Below, one piece after another: positions 8,357 through 16,861 of a stretch of DNA of 59,559 bases; position 1 is the stretch's first letter, and each line of letters opens with the position of its first letter. Position numbers and translations under genes: made by a program. The notes below the pieces were generated by a model. It was given only the letters and a program-made list of their open reading frames with translations, made no database searches and was not told the origin of the DNA. Where the stretch lies: NCBI GenBank assembly GCA_018261935.1, contig JAGTRP010000030.1:1-59559 (forward strand). Direction: 5' to 3'. Source of the DNA: Rhodocyclaceae bacterium (GTDB lineage: Bacteria; Pseudomonadota; Gammaproteobacteria; Burkholderiales; Rhodocyclaceae).

Positions 8357-10494
8357 CGGAGGGCGGCGCGGCGCTCCCGCCGCCGGTAACCGACAATCGG
8401 CGGCACCACGGCCAGGGCCAGGACGGCAACGCCCGCCACCAGGGGCCAGACCACCGGCTGGTTCCATTCCTGGATCAGGCGGGCCCGCTCGGCAGCATCG
8501 ATGCGCTGGTACTTGAGGATGTTGTTGCCGATGTCGTTGGGCTTGCGGTTCTTGAGCCAGTCGTGGCCCAGGGTGTAGCTCTTGGGATGGAAGCCGAAGA
8601 CCCAGGGGGCATCGTGCTGGACGATGCGGTTCATGCGCCGGACGATGTCGAGGCGCTGGGGCGTGTTCTCCATATTCTTCATCTGCAGGAACAGGCGGTC
8701 GAACTCCGGGTTGGCGTAGTTGGAGGCATTCTCGCCGCCGTGGGCCACCTTGCTTTCGCGGCCGTCGAGGAGGAAGAAGAAGTTTTCCGGGTCCGGGTAG
8801 TCGGCGTTCCAGCCCAGGTAGTAGAGCTGGACCGCCCCCTTCCGGATCTTGTCCTGGAAGCGGTTGAAGTCGGTGGAGCGCACCACCAGCTGGACGTCGA
8901 TCTTGGCGAACTGGCGGTTGAGCCAGTCGAGGCGGGATTTTTCTCCCATGCCGCCGCCGGTGGTGTCCAGGTTGAGGACCAGGGGCTCGCCGGTCTTGGC
9001 GTTCCGCCCGTTGGGGTAGCCGGCCTCCACCATAAGCTTGCGGGCGGCTTCCACCGGCTTGCGCTTCGGCCTGCCGTCCACCCAGTCGTACACCACCGGG
9101 TCGATGCCCTTCCCCCCCGGCTCGTAGCCGAAGATGCCCGGCGGGATGGGGCTCTGGGCCGGGACGCCGCGGCCGTTGGCGAAGATGGAGATGAACTCCT
9201 CCTCGTCGATGGCGATGGAAATGGCCTGGCGCAGCTTGGTGGCCCGGTCGTTCAGCCCGCCCACCACCGGGTCCAGCATGTTGAAACCCATGTAGAAGGT
9301 GGAGGTCTTGACCGAGGTAAGGAGCCGGATGCCCTTCTCCCGCATCTCGTCGGTGAGGGCCACGTCGCCCCCCACATTCACCCGCACCGCCTGGTCGAAG
9401 CTGTCGGAGGAAATGCCGGAGGCGTCGTAGTAGCCCTGGAGGAACTTGTTCCAGTAGGGAATGGCTTCCTTTTCCCGGGTGAACACGGCCCTGTCGATGA
9501 AGGGCAAGGGCTTGCCGCAGTCGGCCAGGAGCCCCGCCTCCCGGTCGCCGGCCTCGCCCTCGCAGGGATAGGTGGCGCCATGGAAATTGGGATTGCGCTC
9601 CAGCACCATGCGCCGGTTGGGATCGTTCTCGGCCAGGGTGTAGGGGCCGGTGCCCACCGGCCACCAGTCCAGGGTCAGGTTCTTCTCCGCCATGCCGGGC
9701 TGGGCGAAGAAGCGGTCCGCTTCCCGGGGCACTGGGGCGAAGAAGGGCATGGCCAGCCAGTAGAGGAACTGGGGATACTTGCCCTTGAGGTGGATGCGCC
9801 AGGTGAGCTTGTCCACCTTCTCCACCCCCTTCAGGGGATAGGCATCGAGGTCGATCCAGGCGGCCTCCGGGATGTCCTTCGCCGCCTTCTGCAGGGTATC
9901 CCCCAGCTCCTTCAGGCCGACGATCTTGTCCGCCATCATGCCGAAGATGGGGGAATGGAGCCGCGGGTGTGCGAGGCGCTTGATCTGGTAGATGTAGTCG
10001 TCGGCGGTGAGTTCGCGGCTGCCGGTCTGGGGGAAGTCGGCGATCTTCTGCCGGCCCTCGGCGATGTGCTCCCCGAGGTAGAGGGGCTGCCCCTGGCCAT
10101 CCACGGCGAAGGCCGGATGGGGCTGGTAGCGGATGCCGGGCTTCAATTTCAGCTCATAGACGCTCTCGGCGATGGCCTCCACCGGCGCATCGGCCGGCAG
10201 TTGCCGTCCCTGGGCGTCGTAGAAGCGGGGTTCGGGGACCTTCTCCACGGTGGCCGGGATCAGGGTGTAGGGCCGCTTCAGGTAGTGGTATTGGAGGGGC
10301 GGCTCGTAGATCTGGGCGGTGAAGGTGATCTCGTCCTCCGTGTAGGACTGGGCCGGGTCGAGATGCTTGGGCCGGTCGGTGAAGGCCGTGTACAGGATGT
10401 TCTTGCCGGCGTCGGCGGCCGGATAGGGGTCGTTCCAGACGCCGCAGCCGGAAAGGACGAGGAGGAGGATGAGGGAAAGGCCGGTCTTCACCAT
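8353..10494 (-). CDS. ABC transporter substrate-binding lipoprotein, family 5 (peptide/oligopeptide type)
   Basis: A 713-residue extracytoplasmic solute-binding protein (OppA/DppA type) with a lipoprotein signal MVKTGLSLILLLVLSGC. Family features include the YEPPLQY and GTGPYTL segments, YLGWNADYPDPENFF, and a long alpha/beta body. Unusually, it ends in a hydrophobic segment (VVWPLVAGVAVLALAVVPP) followed by a basic tail, YRRRERRAALR, which looks like a C-terminal inner-membrane anchor. No permease or ATPase genes are adjacent. The start at 10494 is chosen over an upstream in-frame ATG because it places the signal peptide at the N-terminus. It is coupled to the downstream methyltransferase gene. 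Confidence 0.85.
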   Translation of the reverse strand: MVKTGLSLILLLVLSGCGVWNDPYPAADAGKNILYTAFTDRPKHLDPAQSYTEDEITFTAQIYEPPLQYHYLKRPYTLIPATVEKVPEPRFYDAQGRQLPADAPVEAIAESVYELKLKPGIRYQPHPAFAVDGQGQPLYLGEHIAEGRQKIADFPQTGSRELTADDYIYQIKRLAHPRLHSPIFGMMADKIVGLKELGDTLQKAAKDIPEAAWIDLDAYPLKGVEKVDKLTWRIHLKGKYPQFLYWLAMPFFAPVPREADRFFAQPGMAEKNLTLDWWPVGTGPYTLAENDPNRRMVLERNPNFHGATYPCEGEAGDREAGLLADCGKPLPFIDRAVFTREKEAIPYWNKFLQGYYDASGISSDSFDQAVRVNVGGDVALTDEMREKGIRLLTSVKTSTFYMGFNMLDPVVGGLNDRATKLRQAISIAIDEEEFISIFANGRGVPAQSPIPPGIFGYEPGGKGIDPVVYDWVDGRPKRKPVEAARKLMVEAGYPNGRNAKTGEPLVLNLDTTGGGMGEKSRLDWLNRQFAKIDVQLVVRSTDFNRFQDKIRKGAVQLYYLGWNADYPDPENFFFLLDGRESKVAHGGENASNYANPEFDRLFLQMKNMENTPQRLDIVRRMNRIVQHDAPWVFGFHPKSYTLGHDWLKNRKPNDIGNNILKYQRIDAAERARLIQEWNQPVVWPLVAGVAVLALAVVPPIVGYRRRERRAALR

Positions 10495-10512
10495 GGGACC
10501 AAGTGTAGCAAC

Positions 10513-10542
10513 TTGACCATGCAGTCGGCTATTGCCGACAAT
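10513..10542 (+). promoter_or_regulatory. Putative bcp promoter with a palindrome in the spacer
   Basis: TTGACC (10513-10518) and GACAAT (10537-10542) are 18 nt apart. A perfect inverted repeat GTCGGC-TATT-GCCGAC (10524-10539) fills the spacer and overlaps the -10. That position is typical of a repressor or activator site, but no matching regulator was identified. Confidence 0.35.
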
Positions 10543-10573
10543 GGCCGGACCGAATGACAATAAGGCTCGCATC

Positions 10574-11029
10574 ATGCTCGATCAAAAAGTGCCTGATTTC
10601 TCCCTGCCCGCCACCGGCGGCCAGACCTTCAGCCTCGCGGCCCAGGCCGGCAAGGCGGTGGTCGTTTATTTCTACCCCAAGGACAGCACCCCGGGCTGCA
10701 CCACCGAGGCCCAGCAGTTCCGCGACCTCCACGCCGAGTTCCTGGCGGCGGGTGCGGTGGTGGCCGGCATTTCCCGGGACAGCCTCAAGTCCCATGAGAA
10801 TTTCAAGGCCAAGCAGGAGCTGCCCTTCCCTCTTCTCTCCGATGCCGACGAGACGGTATGCAACCTGTTTGGCGTCATGAAGATGAAGAACATGTACGGC
10901 AAGCAGGTCCGGGGCGTCGAGCGCAGCACCTTCGTCATCGACCGCGACGGCGTCCTGCGCCGCGAGTGGCGCGGCGTGAAGGTGCCGGATCATGCCAGGG
11001 AAGTCCTCGATTTCGTCAAAACCCTCTGA
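10574..11029 (+). CDS. bcp: Thiol peroxidase / bacterioferritin comigratory protein (peroxiredoxin)
   Basis: A 151-residue atypical peroxiredoxin that reduces hydrogen peroxide and organic hydroperoxides. The peroxidatic Cys is C42 in DSTPGCTTEAQQF. E. coli Bcp has its resolving Cys five residues later; here that position is Gln (Q47). The only other Cys is C96 in DETVCNLFG, so it is either a 1-Cys type or uses a distant partner. The ATG at 10574 follows AAGG and gives the standard MLDQKVPDF N-terminus; an upstream in-frame start is less likely. It is divergent from the solute-binding lipoprotein and lies 15 nt before the PhoH-family gene. Confidence 0.92.
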   Translation: MLDQKVPDFSLPATGGQTFSLAAQAGKAVVVYFYPKDSTPGCTTEAQQFRDLHAEFLAAGAVVAGISRDSLKSHENFKAKQELPFPLLSDADETVCNLFGVMKMKNMYGKQVRGVERSTFVIDRDGVLRREWRGVKVPDHAREVLDFVKTL

Positions 11030-11044
11030 AGAGAGACCGATTCA

Positions 11045-12469
11045 ATGCCGCGCAAATCCGCCGCCAAGGCCAAGCAAGCCAGCTCCAAGATCTTCGTCCT
11101 CGACACCAATGTGCTGATGCACGACCCCACCAGCCTCTTCCGCTTCGAGGAGCACGACGTCTTCATCCCCATCATGACTCTGGAGGAGCTGGACAACCAC
11201 AAGAAGGGCATGTCGGAAATTTCCCGCAACGTCCGCCAGGTGTCCCGTACCCTGGACGATCTGCTGGCCCAGGGCGAGGAGGACATGGAGGAAGGCATTT
11301 CCCTTCTCGAGCCATCCAACAAGCTGGCCAGCGGACGCCTCTTCCTGCAGACCGAGGCCATCAGCTCCGAGCTGCCCCCCGCCCTGCCGACCTCCAAGTA
11401 TGACAACCAGATCCTGGCGGTGGTCATCCACCTCCAGCGCAAGCATCCGAAGCGCTCCGTCATCCTGGTGTCCAAGGACATCAACATGCGCATCAAGGCC
11501 CACGCCCTGGGCCTGCCGGCGGAGGACTACTTCAACGACAAGGTGCTGGAGGATACGGATCTCCTCTACACCGGCACCAAGCCCCTGCCCGACGATTTCT
11601 GGGAAAAGCACGGCCAGGGCATGCAGTCGGGCAAGAAGGAGAGCAAGACCTTCTACCGCGTCACCGGCCCCCTCTGCCCCGACTTCCTGATCAATGAATT
11701 CGTCTGGCTGGAGAGCGAGAATTTCTCCGCCATCGTCAGGGAAACCACCGGCAAGACCGCGGTGCTCGAAACCCTGGTGGATTACACCCACCCGAAGAAC
11801 GCCGTCTGGGGCATCACCGCCCGTAACCGGGAGCAGAATTTCGCCCTCAACCTGCTCATGAATCCGGAAGTGGACTTCGTCACCCTCCTGGGCCAGGCCG
11901 GCACCGGCAAAACCCTGCTGACCCTGGCCTCCGGCCTCACCCAGGTGCTGGAGAACAAGCTCTACACCGAGATCATCATGACCCGGGTTACCGTCCCGGT
12001 GGGCGAGGACATTGGCTTCCTGCCGGGCACCGAGGAGGAGAAGATGGCCCCCTGGATGGGCGCCCTGGAAGACAACCTGGACGTCCTCAACCACAGCGAG
12101 GAGGAAGGCGGCCCCTACGGCGGCGAATGGGGCCGGGCGGCAACCCGTGACCTGATCCGTTCCCGCATCAAGGTGAAGTCCCTCAACTTCATGCGCGGCC
12201 GGACCTTCATCAAGAAATTCCTGATCATCGACGAGGCCCAGAACCTGACGCCCAAGCAGATGAAGACCCTCATCACCCGGGCGGGCCCCGGCACCAAGGT
12301 GGTCTGCCTGGGCAACATCGCCCAGATCGACACCCCCTACCTCACCGAGGGCAGTTCCGGCCTGACCTACGTCGTGGACCGCTTCAAGGGCTGGCCCCAC
12401 TCCGGCCACATCACCCTGCAGCGGGGCGAGCGCTCGCGCCTGGCTGACCACGCTGCCGAAGTGCTATAA
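11045..12469 (+). CDS. PhoH family protein with N-terminal PIN domain (PhoH2-like)
   Basis: A 474-residue cytoplasmic protein combining a PIN-type ribonuclease domain (~15-160; acidic motif FVLDTNVLMHD and later SKDINMRIKA) with a C-terminal PhoH ATPase (~250-474). The ATPase shows Walker A GQAGTGKT and Walker B FLIIDEAQN. PIN-PhoH proteins act as RNA helicase/RNases and are linked to RNA quality control. Length and domain order fit. The gene lies 15 nt after bcp and is probably co-transcribed. Its TAA stop overlaps a TATAAT sequence. Confidence 0.92.
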   Translation: MPRKSAAKAKQASSKIFVLDTNVLMHDPTSLFRFEEHDVFIPIMTLEELDNHKKGMSEISRNVRQVSRTLDDLLAQGEEDMEEGISLLEPSNKLASGRLFLQTEAISSELPPALPTSKYDNQILAVVIHLQRKHPKRSVILVSKDINMRIKAHALGLPAEDYFNDKVLEDTDLLYTGTKPLPDDFWEKHGQGMQSGKKESKTFYRVTGPLCPDFLINEFVWLESENFSAIVRETTGKTAVLETLVDYTHPKNAVWGITARNREQNFALNLLMNPEVDFVTLLGQAGTGKTLLTLASGLTQVLENKLYTEIIMTRVTVPVGEDIGFLPGTEEEKMAPWMGALEDNLDVLNHSEEEGGPYGGEWGRAATRDLIRSRIKVKSLNFMRGRTFIKKFLIIDEAQNLTPKQMKTLITRAGPGTKVVCLGNIAQIDTPYLTEGSSGLTYVVDRFKGWPHSGHITLQRGERSRLADHAAEVL

Positions 12470-12483
12470 TTTTCGCCGTCCCC

Positions 12484-12510
12484 AAGGCCGTGTCTCGAAC
12501 ACGGCCTTTT
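12484..12510 (+). terminator. Intrinsic terminator after the PhoH-family gene
   Basis: The 10-bp stem AAGGCCGTGT/ACACGGCCTT with loop CTCGA ends in TTTT and lies 15 nt past the stop codon. Confidence 0.75.
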
Positions 12511-12545
12511 CGTTTCGGCCACGGGCCATTTGCCGGAGAAAGCCT

Positions 12546-13778
12546 TTGAGACGCCGCAAATTCCTGGCCGCAGCCGCTGGCCTCCTTTCCCTTTTCGGCT
12601 CGGATGCCTGGGCTGCGAGAAAGAAGCCGGCCGCCAATGCCGCCGCCAGAAGAGGCGCCAACAAAGCCACCAGGAAGGGAAGCCGGTTCCATAAGCCCAC
12701 CGGCCCGGTAGCCCATACGGCCGAAGACCCGGTAATCGAAAGCCCGCCCCTCGGTTCGTCCGCCAGCCGCCTGCCGCCGGTCAAGGCACCCGAGCCCCCC
12801 AGCGAGTGGCGGACCTACGAAATCACCACCACCGTCACCGTGAACCCGGGAAGCGGCCGGACCCGCCTGTGGCTGCCGCTGCCCTTGAACCAGGACACCC
12901 TCTTCCAGCGCACCCTGGGCCACACCTGGAACGACAACGCCGATACCGCCTCCATGCGCCGCCTGCCTGACGGCAATCTCGAGGTCTATCAGTGCGAATG
13001 GACGGACAACGCCGCCCCCAAGCTGGTATTGACCACCGTGGTCACCACGGCCGATCGGCACTTCGACGTCGCCCGGCGCACCGTGGCGCCGGAACGGGAG
13101 GATATCCTGCGGCGCAATCTCCAAGCTTCCCGGCTCATTCCCAACGATGGCCTGGCGCACCAGCTCGGCGAACGCATCGTCGGCCGCATCAAGGATCCGG
13201 TGGCGCAGGCGAAAGCCATCTACGACTGGGTGGTGGACAATGCCATCTACGATCCCAGCCTGCCCGCCGGCGGCAGCGGCAATGTCCGAAAGCAACTCGA
13301 CCAGGGACTGTACGGCGGCCGCTCCGCCGACATCAACGGCCTCTTCGTCAGCCTCTGCCGGGCCATTGGCATCCCGGCCCGCTGCGTCTACGGCCTGCGG
13401 GTTGGCCCGTCCCGCCTGTTCAGGAACCTGGGGCTGACCTCGGACGATGCGACCCGGAGCCAGCATGTCCGCGCCGAGTTCTACGTGCCGGGCTACGGCT
13501 GGATTCCCGTGGATCCCAGCGACGTGCGCCGGGCGATCGCCCTGGAAGGACTTTCGGAGCGGGACAGCAAGCTCGCTGCCCTCAGGAAGATTCTTTTCGG
13601 CGTCTGGGAAATGAACTGGATCGCCTACAACGTCGGCAACGACGTCCCTTTGCCGGGCAGCGACACCGCCATTCCCTTCCTGCTCCGGCCCCAGGTCGAC
13701 ACCTCCGCCGGCCGCCAGGACGGCACCGATACCGCCGCCTTCCAGTATTCCATCAGTGTCCGGCAGCTCGGTGCCTGA
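12546..13778 (+). CDS. Transglutaminase-like domain protein with catalytic Cys replaced by Ser
   Basis: A 410-residue exported protein. The start is TTG at 12546 with Shine-Dalgarno GGAGA seven bases upstream. The N-terminus RRRKFLAAAAGLLSL resembles a Tat or Sec signal and is followed by a basic, Ala-rich linker. The transglutaminase core spans ~215-330. The family pattern GxCxDxxxLF appears as GRSADINGLF, so the nucleophile position is Ser260 (codon TCC 13323-13325). The partner His (H307 in SQHVRAEF) and Asp (D323 in WIPVDPSD) are present. It is either inactive, using Ser, or a binding-only derivative. It converges on dnaB. Confidence 0.8.
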   Translation: MRRRKFLAAAAGLLSLFGSDAWAARKKPAANAAARRGANKATRKGSRFHKPTGPVAHTAEDPVIESPPLGSSASRLPPVKAPEPPSEWRTYEITTTVTVNPGSGRTRLWLPLPLNQDTLFQRTLGHTWNDNADTASMRRLPDGNLEVYQCEWTDNAAPKLVLTTVVTTADRHFDVARRTVAPEREDILRRNLQASRLIPNDGLAHQLGERIVGRIKDPVAQAKAIYDWVVDNAIYDPSLPAGGSGNVRKQLDQGLYGGRSADINGLFVSLCRAIGIPARCVYGLRVGPSRLFRNLGLTSDDATRSQHVRAEFYVPGYGWIPVDPSDVRRAIALEGLSERDSKLAALRKILFGVWEMNWIAYNVGNDVPLPGSDTAIPFLLRPQVDTSAGRQDGTDTAAFQYSISVRQLGA

Positions 13779-13780
13779 AA

Positions 13781-13812
13781 CGGATTCGGAACCTGACTGC
13801 GCTCCGAATCCG
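13781..13812. terminator. Hairpin between convergent transglutaminase-like gene and dnaB
   Basis: A perfect 9-bp inverted repeat, CGGATTCGG / CCGAATCCG, with a 14-nt loop lies in the 42-nt gap between the stops. It has no T-tract on either strand and is possibly a bidirectional terminator. Confidence 0.45.
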
Positions 13813-13820
13813 CTCCAGCC

Positions 13821-15230
13821 TTACTCCATGGCATCCCGGAAGCCGCCGCTGGCCAGGTTCTCGAAGCGGGTGTATTCGCCGATAAAGGCCAGCCGCACCG
13901 TCCCGGTGGGGCCGTTACGCTGCTTGCCGATGATGACTTCGGCGATGCCCTTGTCCGGGGTGTCGGACTTGTAGTATTCCTCCCGGTACATCATCAGGAT
14001 CACGTCCGCGTCCTGCTCGATGGCGCCGGATTCCCGCAAGTCGGACATCATGGGGCGCTTGTCGGTGCGCTCTTCCACCTTCCGGGAGAGCTGGGACAGG
14101 GCGATGATCGGCACGTGCAGTTCCTTGGCCAGCGCCTTGATGGAACGGGAGATTTCCGACACTTCGGTGGCCCGGTTTTCCCCCGGGCGGTTGGAGGTCA
14201 TGAGCTGGATGTAGTCGATGACCAGGAGGCCGAGCTTGCCGCCGTACTGGCGCGCCAGGCGCCGGGCCCGAGCCCGCAGGTTGCCGGGAGACAGACCGCC
14301 GGTCTCGTCGATGTAGATGGGGGCCTCGTGAAGCTTGCCGAGGGCGAAGGACAGCTTCGACCACTCGTCGTCGGTGAGGCGCCCGGAGCGCAGCCCCTGG
14401 GAGTTCAATCGGCCGATGGAGGCCAGCATCCGCTGGGCAAGCTGGGCGCCGCCCATTTCCATGGAGAACACCCCCACCGGCAGGCCGGTCTCGACCCCGA
14501 CGTTCTCGGCGATGTTGAGGGCGAAGGCGGTCTTGCCCATGGAGGGCCGGCCGGCGACGATGATCAGGTCCCCCGGCTGGAGGCCCGAGGTCCTCGCGTC
14601 CAGGTCGGCAAAGCCGCTGGGCACCCCGGTGATCTCGGAGGGATTGTCCCGGTCGTGCAACTCCTGGATGCGCTCCACCACCTGGGTCAGCAGCGGGTTG
14701 ATGTGCACGAAGCCGTCGGTATTGCCGGCGCCGGATTCGGCAATCTTGAAGATCTTGGTCTCGGCCTCGTCCAGGATGTCCTGGGCCTGGCGTCCGAGGG
14801 GATTCAGGGCGTCGCCGGCGATCTCGTCAGTGACCGCCACCAACTGGCGCAGCACCGAGCGCTCCCGGACGATTTCGGCGTAGCGCCGGATATTGGCGGC
14901 GGATGGCGTGTTGGCCGCCAGCTCGCCCAGGTAGGCGAGGCCGCCGGTGCGATCCCCCTCCCCGGCCGAATCCAGGGCTTCGGCCACGGTCACCACGTCC
15001 GCCGGCTTGGCCTGCTCCAGCAGGTTCTTGATGGCCCGGAAGATGCGCCGGTGCTCGTCCCGGTAGAAATCCGTGTCGTTGAGCAGGTCGCCCATGCGGT
15101 CCCAGGCCTGGTTGTCCAGCAGGAGACCGCCGAGGACCGACTGCTCGGCTTCGATGGAATTGGGCGGGACCCGCAGCTGGGCGACGGCGGCGTCGGGTAT
15201 CCGGGGTTTTTGCGAGGAGCGTTGGTTCAT
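13821..15230 (-). CDS. dnaB: Replicative DNA helicase DnaB
   Basis: The 469-residue hexameric 5'-3' helicase of the replisome. The N-terminal domain (PPNSIEAEQSVLGGLLL) binds primase. A linker helix follows, then a RecA-like C-terminal domain with Walker A GRPSMGKTAF, Walker B LLVIDYIQLM and SQLSRKVEER. No intein interrupts it. It lies downstream of rplI, separated by an intrinsic terminator, as in other betaproteobacteria. The ATG at 15228-15230 follows a weak AGG. Confidence 0.97.
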   Translation of the reverse strand: MNQRSSQKPRIPDAAVAQLRVPPNSIEAEQSVLGGLLLDNQAWDRMGDLLNDTDFYRDEHRRIFRAIKNLLEQAKPADVVTVAEALDSAGEGDRTGGLAYLGELAANTPSAANIRRYAEIVRERSVLRQLVAVTDEIAGDALNPLGRQAQDILDEAETKIFKIAESGAGNTDGFVHINPLLTQVVERIQELHDRDNPSEITGVPSGFADLDARTSGLQPGDLIIVAGRPSMGKTAFALNIAENVGVETGLPVGVFSMEMGGAQLAQRMLASIGRLNSQGLRSGRLTDDEWSKLSFALGKLHEAPIYIDETGGLSPGNLRARARRLARQYGGKLGLLVIDYIQLMTSNRPGENRATEVSEISRSIKALAKELHVPIIALSQLSRKVEERTDKRPMMSDLRESGAIEQDADVILMMYREEYYKSDTPDKGIAEVIIGKQRNGPTGTVRLAFIGEYTRFENLASGGFRDAME

Positions 15231-15241
15231 GGCCTGAGTTT

Positions 15242-15278
15242 AAAACAAAAAGGCCCCGCGGATTCCGCGAGGCCCTTT
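15242..15278 (-). terminator. Intrinsic terminator of the rpsF-rplI operon
   Basis: On the minus strand a GC-rich stem (GGGCCTCGCGG / CCGCGGGGCC, loop AAT) is followed by TTTTTGTTTT. It sits between rplI and dnaB. Confidence 0.88.
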
Positions 15279-15297
15279 CAGTGGAGGAGAGCCGGAA

Positions 15298-15744
15298 TTA
15301 CTCGGCCGCGACCGCCACGGTGATGTTGGCGATCACGTCGGTGTGGAGAGCCACATCCAGCGGGAACTCGCCGATCGCCTTCAGGGGGCCTTCCGGCATG
15401 CGGATGGCAGCCTTGTCGACGGTGAAGCCGGCAGCCAGGAGGGCTTCGGCGATGTCGAAGTTGCTGACGGAGCCGAACAGGCGGCCGTCCATGCCGGCCT
15501 TGCGGGCGACGGTGACGGTCTGGCCGTTGAGCTTCTGGGCTTCGGCCTGGGCGGCGGCCAGCTTCTCGGCCTGGGCCTTTTCCAGATCGGCGCGGCGGGC
15601 TTCGAACTCGGCCATGGCGGCCGGCGTGGCGCGCTTGGCCATGCGCTTGGGAATCAGGAAGTTGCGGGCGTAGCCATCTTTGACCTTGACCACATCACCC
15701 AGGTTGCCGAGGTTGACGACTTTTTCGAGCAGAATGATTTGCAT
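15298..15744 (-). CDS. rplI: 50S ribosomal protein L9
   Basis: A 148-residue large-subunit protein. The N-terminal domain [33 protein letters not shown] contains the L9 signature. It is followed by a long connecting helix rich in Ala, Glu and Lys, and a C-terminal rRNA-binding domain. Last gene of the rpsF-priB-rpsR-rplI operon, 15 nt after rpsR, followed by an intrinsic terminator. Confidence 0.97.
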   Translation of the reverse strand: MQIILLEKVVNLGNLGDVVKVKDGYARNFLIPKRMAKRATPAAMAEFEARRADLEKAQAEKLAAAQAEAQKLNGQTVTVARKAGMDGRLFGSVSNFDIAEALLAAGFTVDKAAIRMPEGPLKAIGEFPLDVALHTDVIANITVAVAAE

Positions 15745-15759
15745 GGTTATCTTCCCCGA

Positions 15760-16035
15760 TTACTGGTGGTTATCGGTGTACGGCAGCAGAGCCAGGAAGC
15801 GGGCGCGCTTGATGGCGGTGGACAGCTGACGCTGATAACCGGCCTTGGTGCCGGTCAGACGAGCCGGCATGATCTTGGCGTTTTCCTGGATGAAGTCCTT
15901 CAGCACATCGACGTCCTTGTAGTCGATCTGCTCAACCTTTTCCGCGGTGAAGCGGCAGAACTTGCGACGCTTGAACAGACCACCGCCGCGACGCTTTTTC
16001 TTGTCGTCATCCTTCTTCTTGAAGAATCGAGCCAT
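15760..16035 (-). CDS. rpsR: 30S ribosomal protein S18
   Basis: A 91-residue small-subunit protein that binds with S6. The basic N-terminus [17 protein letters not shown] precedes the S18 core ([17 protein letters not shown] ... [28 protein letters not shown]). Its start region overlaps the last 29 nt of priB in another frame, so the two are probably translationally coupled. Confidence 0.97.
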   Translation of the reverse strand: MARFFKKKDDDKKKRRGGGLFKRRKFCRFTAEKVEQIDYKDVDVLKDFIQENAKIMPARLTGTKAGYQRQLSTAIKRARFLALLPYTDNHQ

Positions 16036-16336
16036 TTTCGTTTCCTTCCAAAAATTCGATTGAATTCACATGTAGCACGGGCGTCTTGCTGTGCCGGCTT
16101 TTAGCGGCGAGAAATCCGGTCACTTTGACCGCCCCTCCCAGGGGCACTGCCTGCAACCACCGGGCGGCTTCGCCCAGGGCCACGACCAGGATTTCGCATT
16201 CCACCAACCGGGGCGCATCGGCTTCGATCTGCTGGGAGGAGTGTTCCAACACCCCTTCGCTGACAGGTACTCCGGCGGGCGTGTAGCGCAAGGCTTTGCG
16301 CTGGTTCAGCCGGCCGGCAAGCTCGATGCGATTCAG
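16007..16336 (-). CDS. priB: Primosomal replication protein N
   Basis: A ~109-residue single-OB-fold ssDNA-binding protein that helps PriA restart replication. Recognisable segments are [27 protein letters not shown] and [12 protein letters not shown], matching PriB and lying in the standard position between rpsF and rpsR. No ATG, GTG or TTG starts the conserved N-terminus. The best start is CTG at 16336-16334, right after GGGAAACGGAG; an in-frame TTG at 16291 would remove the first beta strand. Its 3' end overlaps rpsR by 29 nt, adding a tail NGSILQEEG. Confidence 0.85.
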   Translation of the reverse strand: MNRIELAGRLNQRKALRYTPAGVPVSEGVLEHSSQQIEADAPRLVECEILVVALGEAARWLQAVPLGGAVKVTGFLAAKSRHSKTPVLHVNSIEFLEGNENGSILQEEG

Positions 16337-16360
16337 CTCCGTTTCCCGTGCAATAACCCG

Positions 16361-16744
16361 TTAGGCCGCAGCAGCCGGTTCGGCAGCGGGAGCGGCTTCA
16401 CCACCAGCCAGCAGGGACTTGGACTTCTCTTCCTTCATCATCGGGGAAGGAGTCGTCACAGCGGCCTTCATCTTGACGGTGAGGTGGCGGAGAACGGCGT
16501 CGTTGAACTTGAAGGAATGCTCGAGCTCGTTGAGGGTCTCGCCGTCGCACTCGATGTTCATGAGCACGTAGTGGGCCTTGTGGATCTTCTGGATCGGGTA
16601 GGCCAGCTGACGGCGGCCCCAGTCTTCCAGGCGATGGATCTTGCCGCCCTTGGCGGTCACGATGGCGCTGTAGCGCTCCACCATGCCCGGGACCTGTTCG
16701 CTCTGGTCCGGATGGACGATAAATACGATTTCGTAATGGCGCAT
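16361..16744 (-). CDS. rpsF: 30S ribosomal protein S6
   Basis: A 127-residue small-subunit protein; core [18 protein letters not shown] ... [24 protein letters not shown]. An acidic/Ala-rich tail ([12 protein letters not shown]) extends past the core. Start at 16744 with a strong AAAGGAG seven bases upstream; an ATG two codons earlier is less well placed. First gene of the operon. Confidence 0.97.
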   Translation of the reverse strand: MRHYEIVFIVHPDQSEQVPGMVERYSAIVTAKGGKIHRLEDWGRRQLAYPIQKIHKAHYVLMNIECDGETLNELEHSFKFNDAVLRHLTVKMKAAVTTPSPMMKEEKSKSLLAGGEAAPAAEPAAAA

Positions 16745-16810
16745 GAACACTCCTTTTGGCTGATACCCCCCGCCATGCGGTTACGGTAGGGCAAGGTTGG
16801 AAAGCCGGCC

Positions 16811-16816
16811 ATTCTA
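16811..16816 (-). promoter_or_regulatory. Putative -10 box upstream of rpsF
   Basis: The minus strand reads TAGAAT about 67 nt upstream of the rpsF start. No -35 match was seen at normal spacing. Confidence 0.35.
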
Positions 16817-16861
16817 ACACAGAAATCGCGGGGCCGGCGTGTTGTAATCGTGGCTGCGCGT

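Noticed and set aside
7187-9664. 825-codon extension of the methyltransferase frame
   Set aside because: The extra N-terminal part is the out-of-frame translation of the solute-binding lipoprotein gene; the ATGA overlap fixes the start at 8356.
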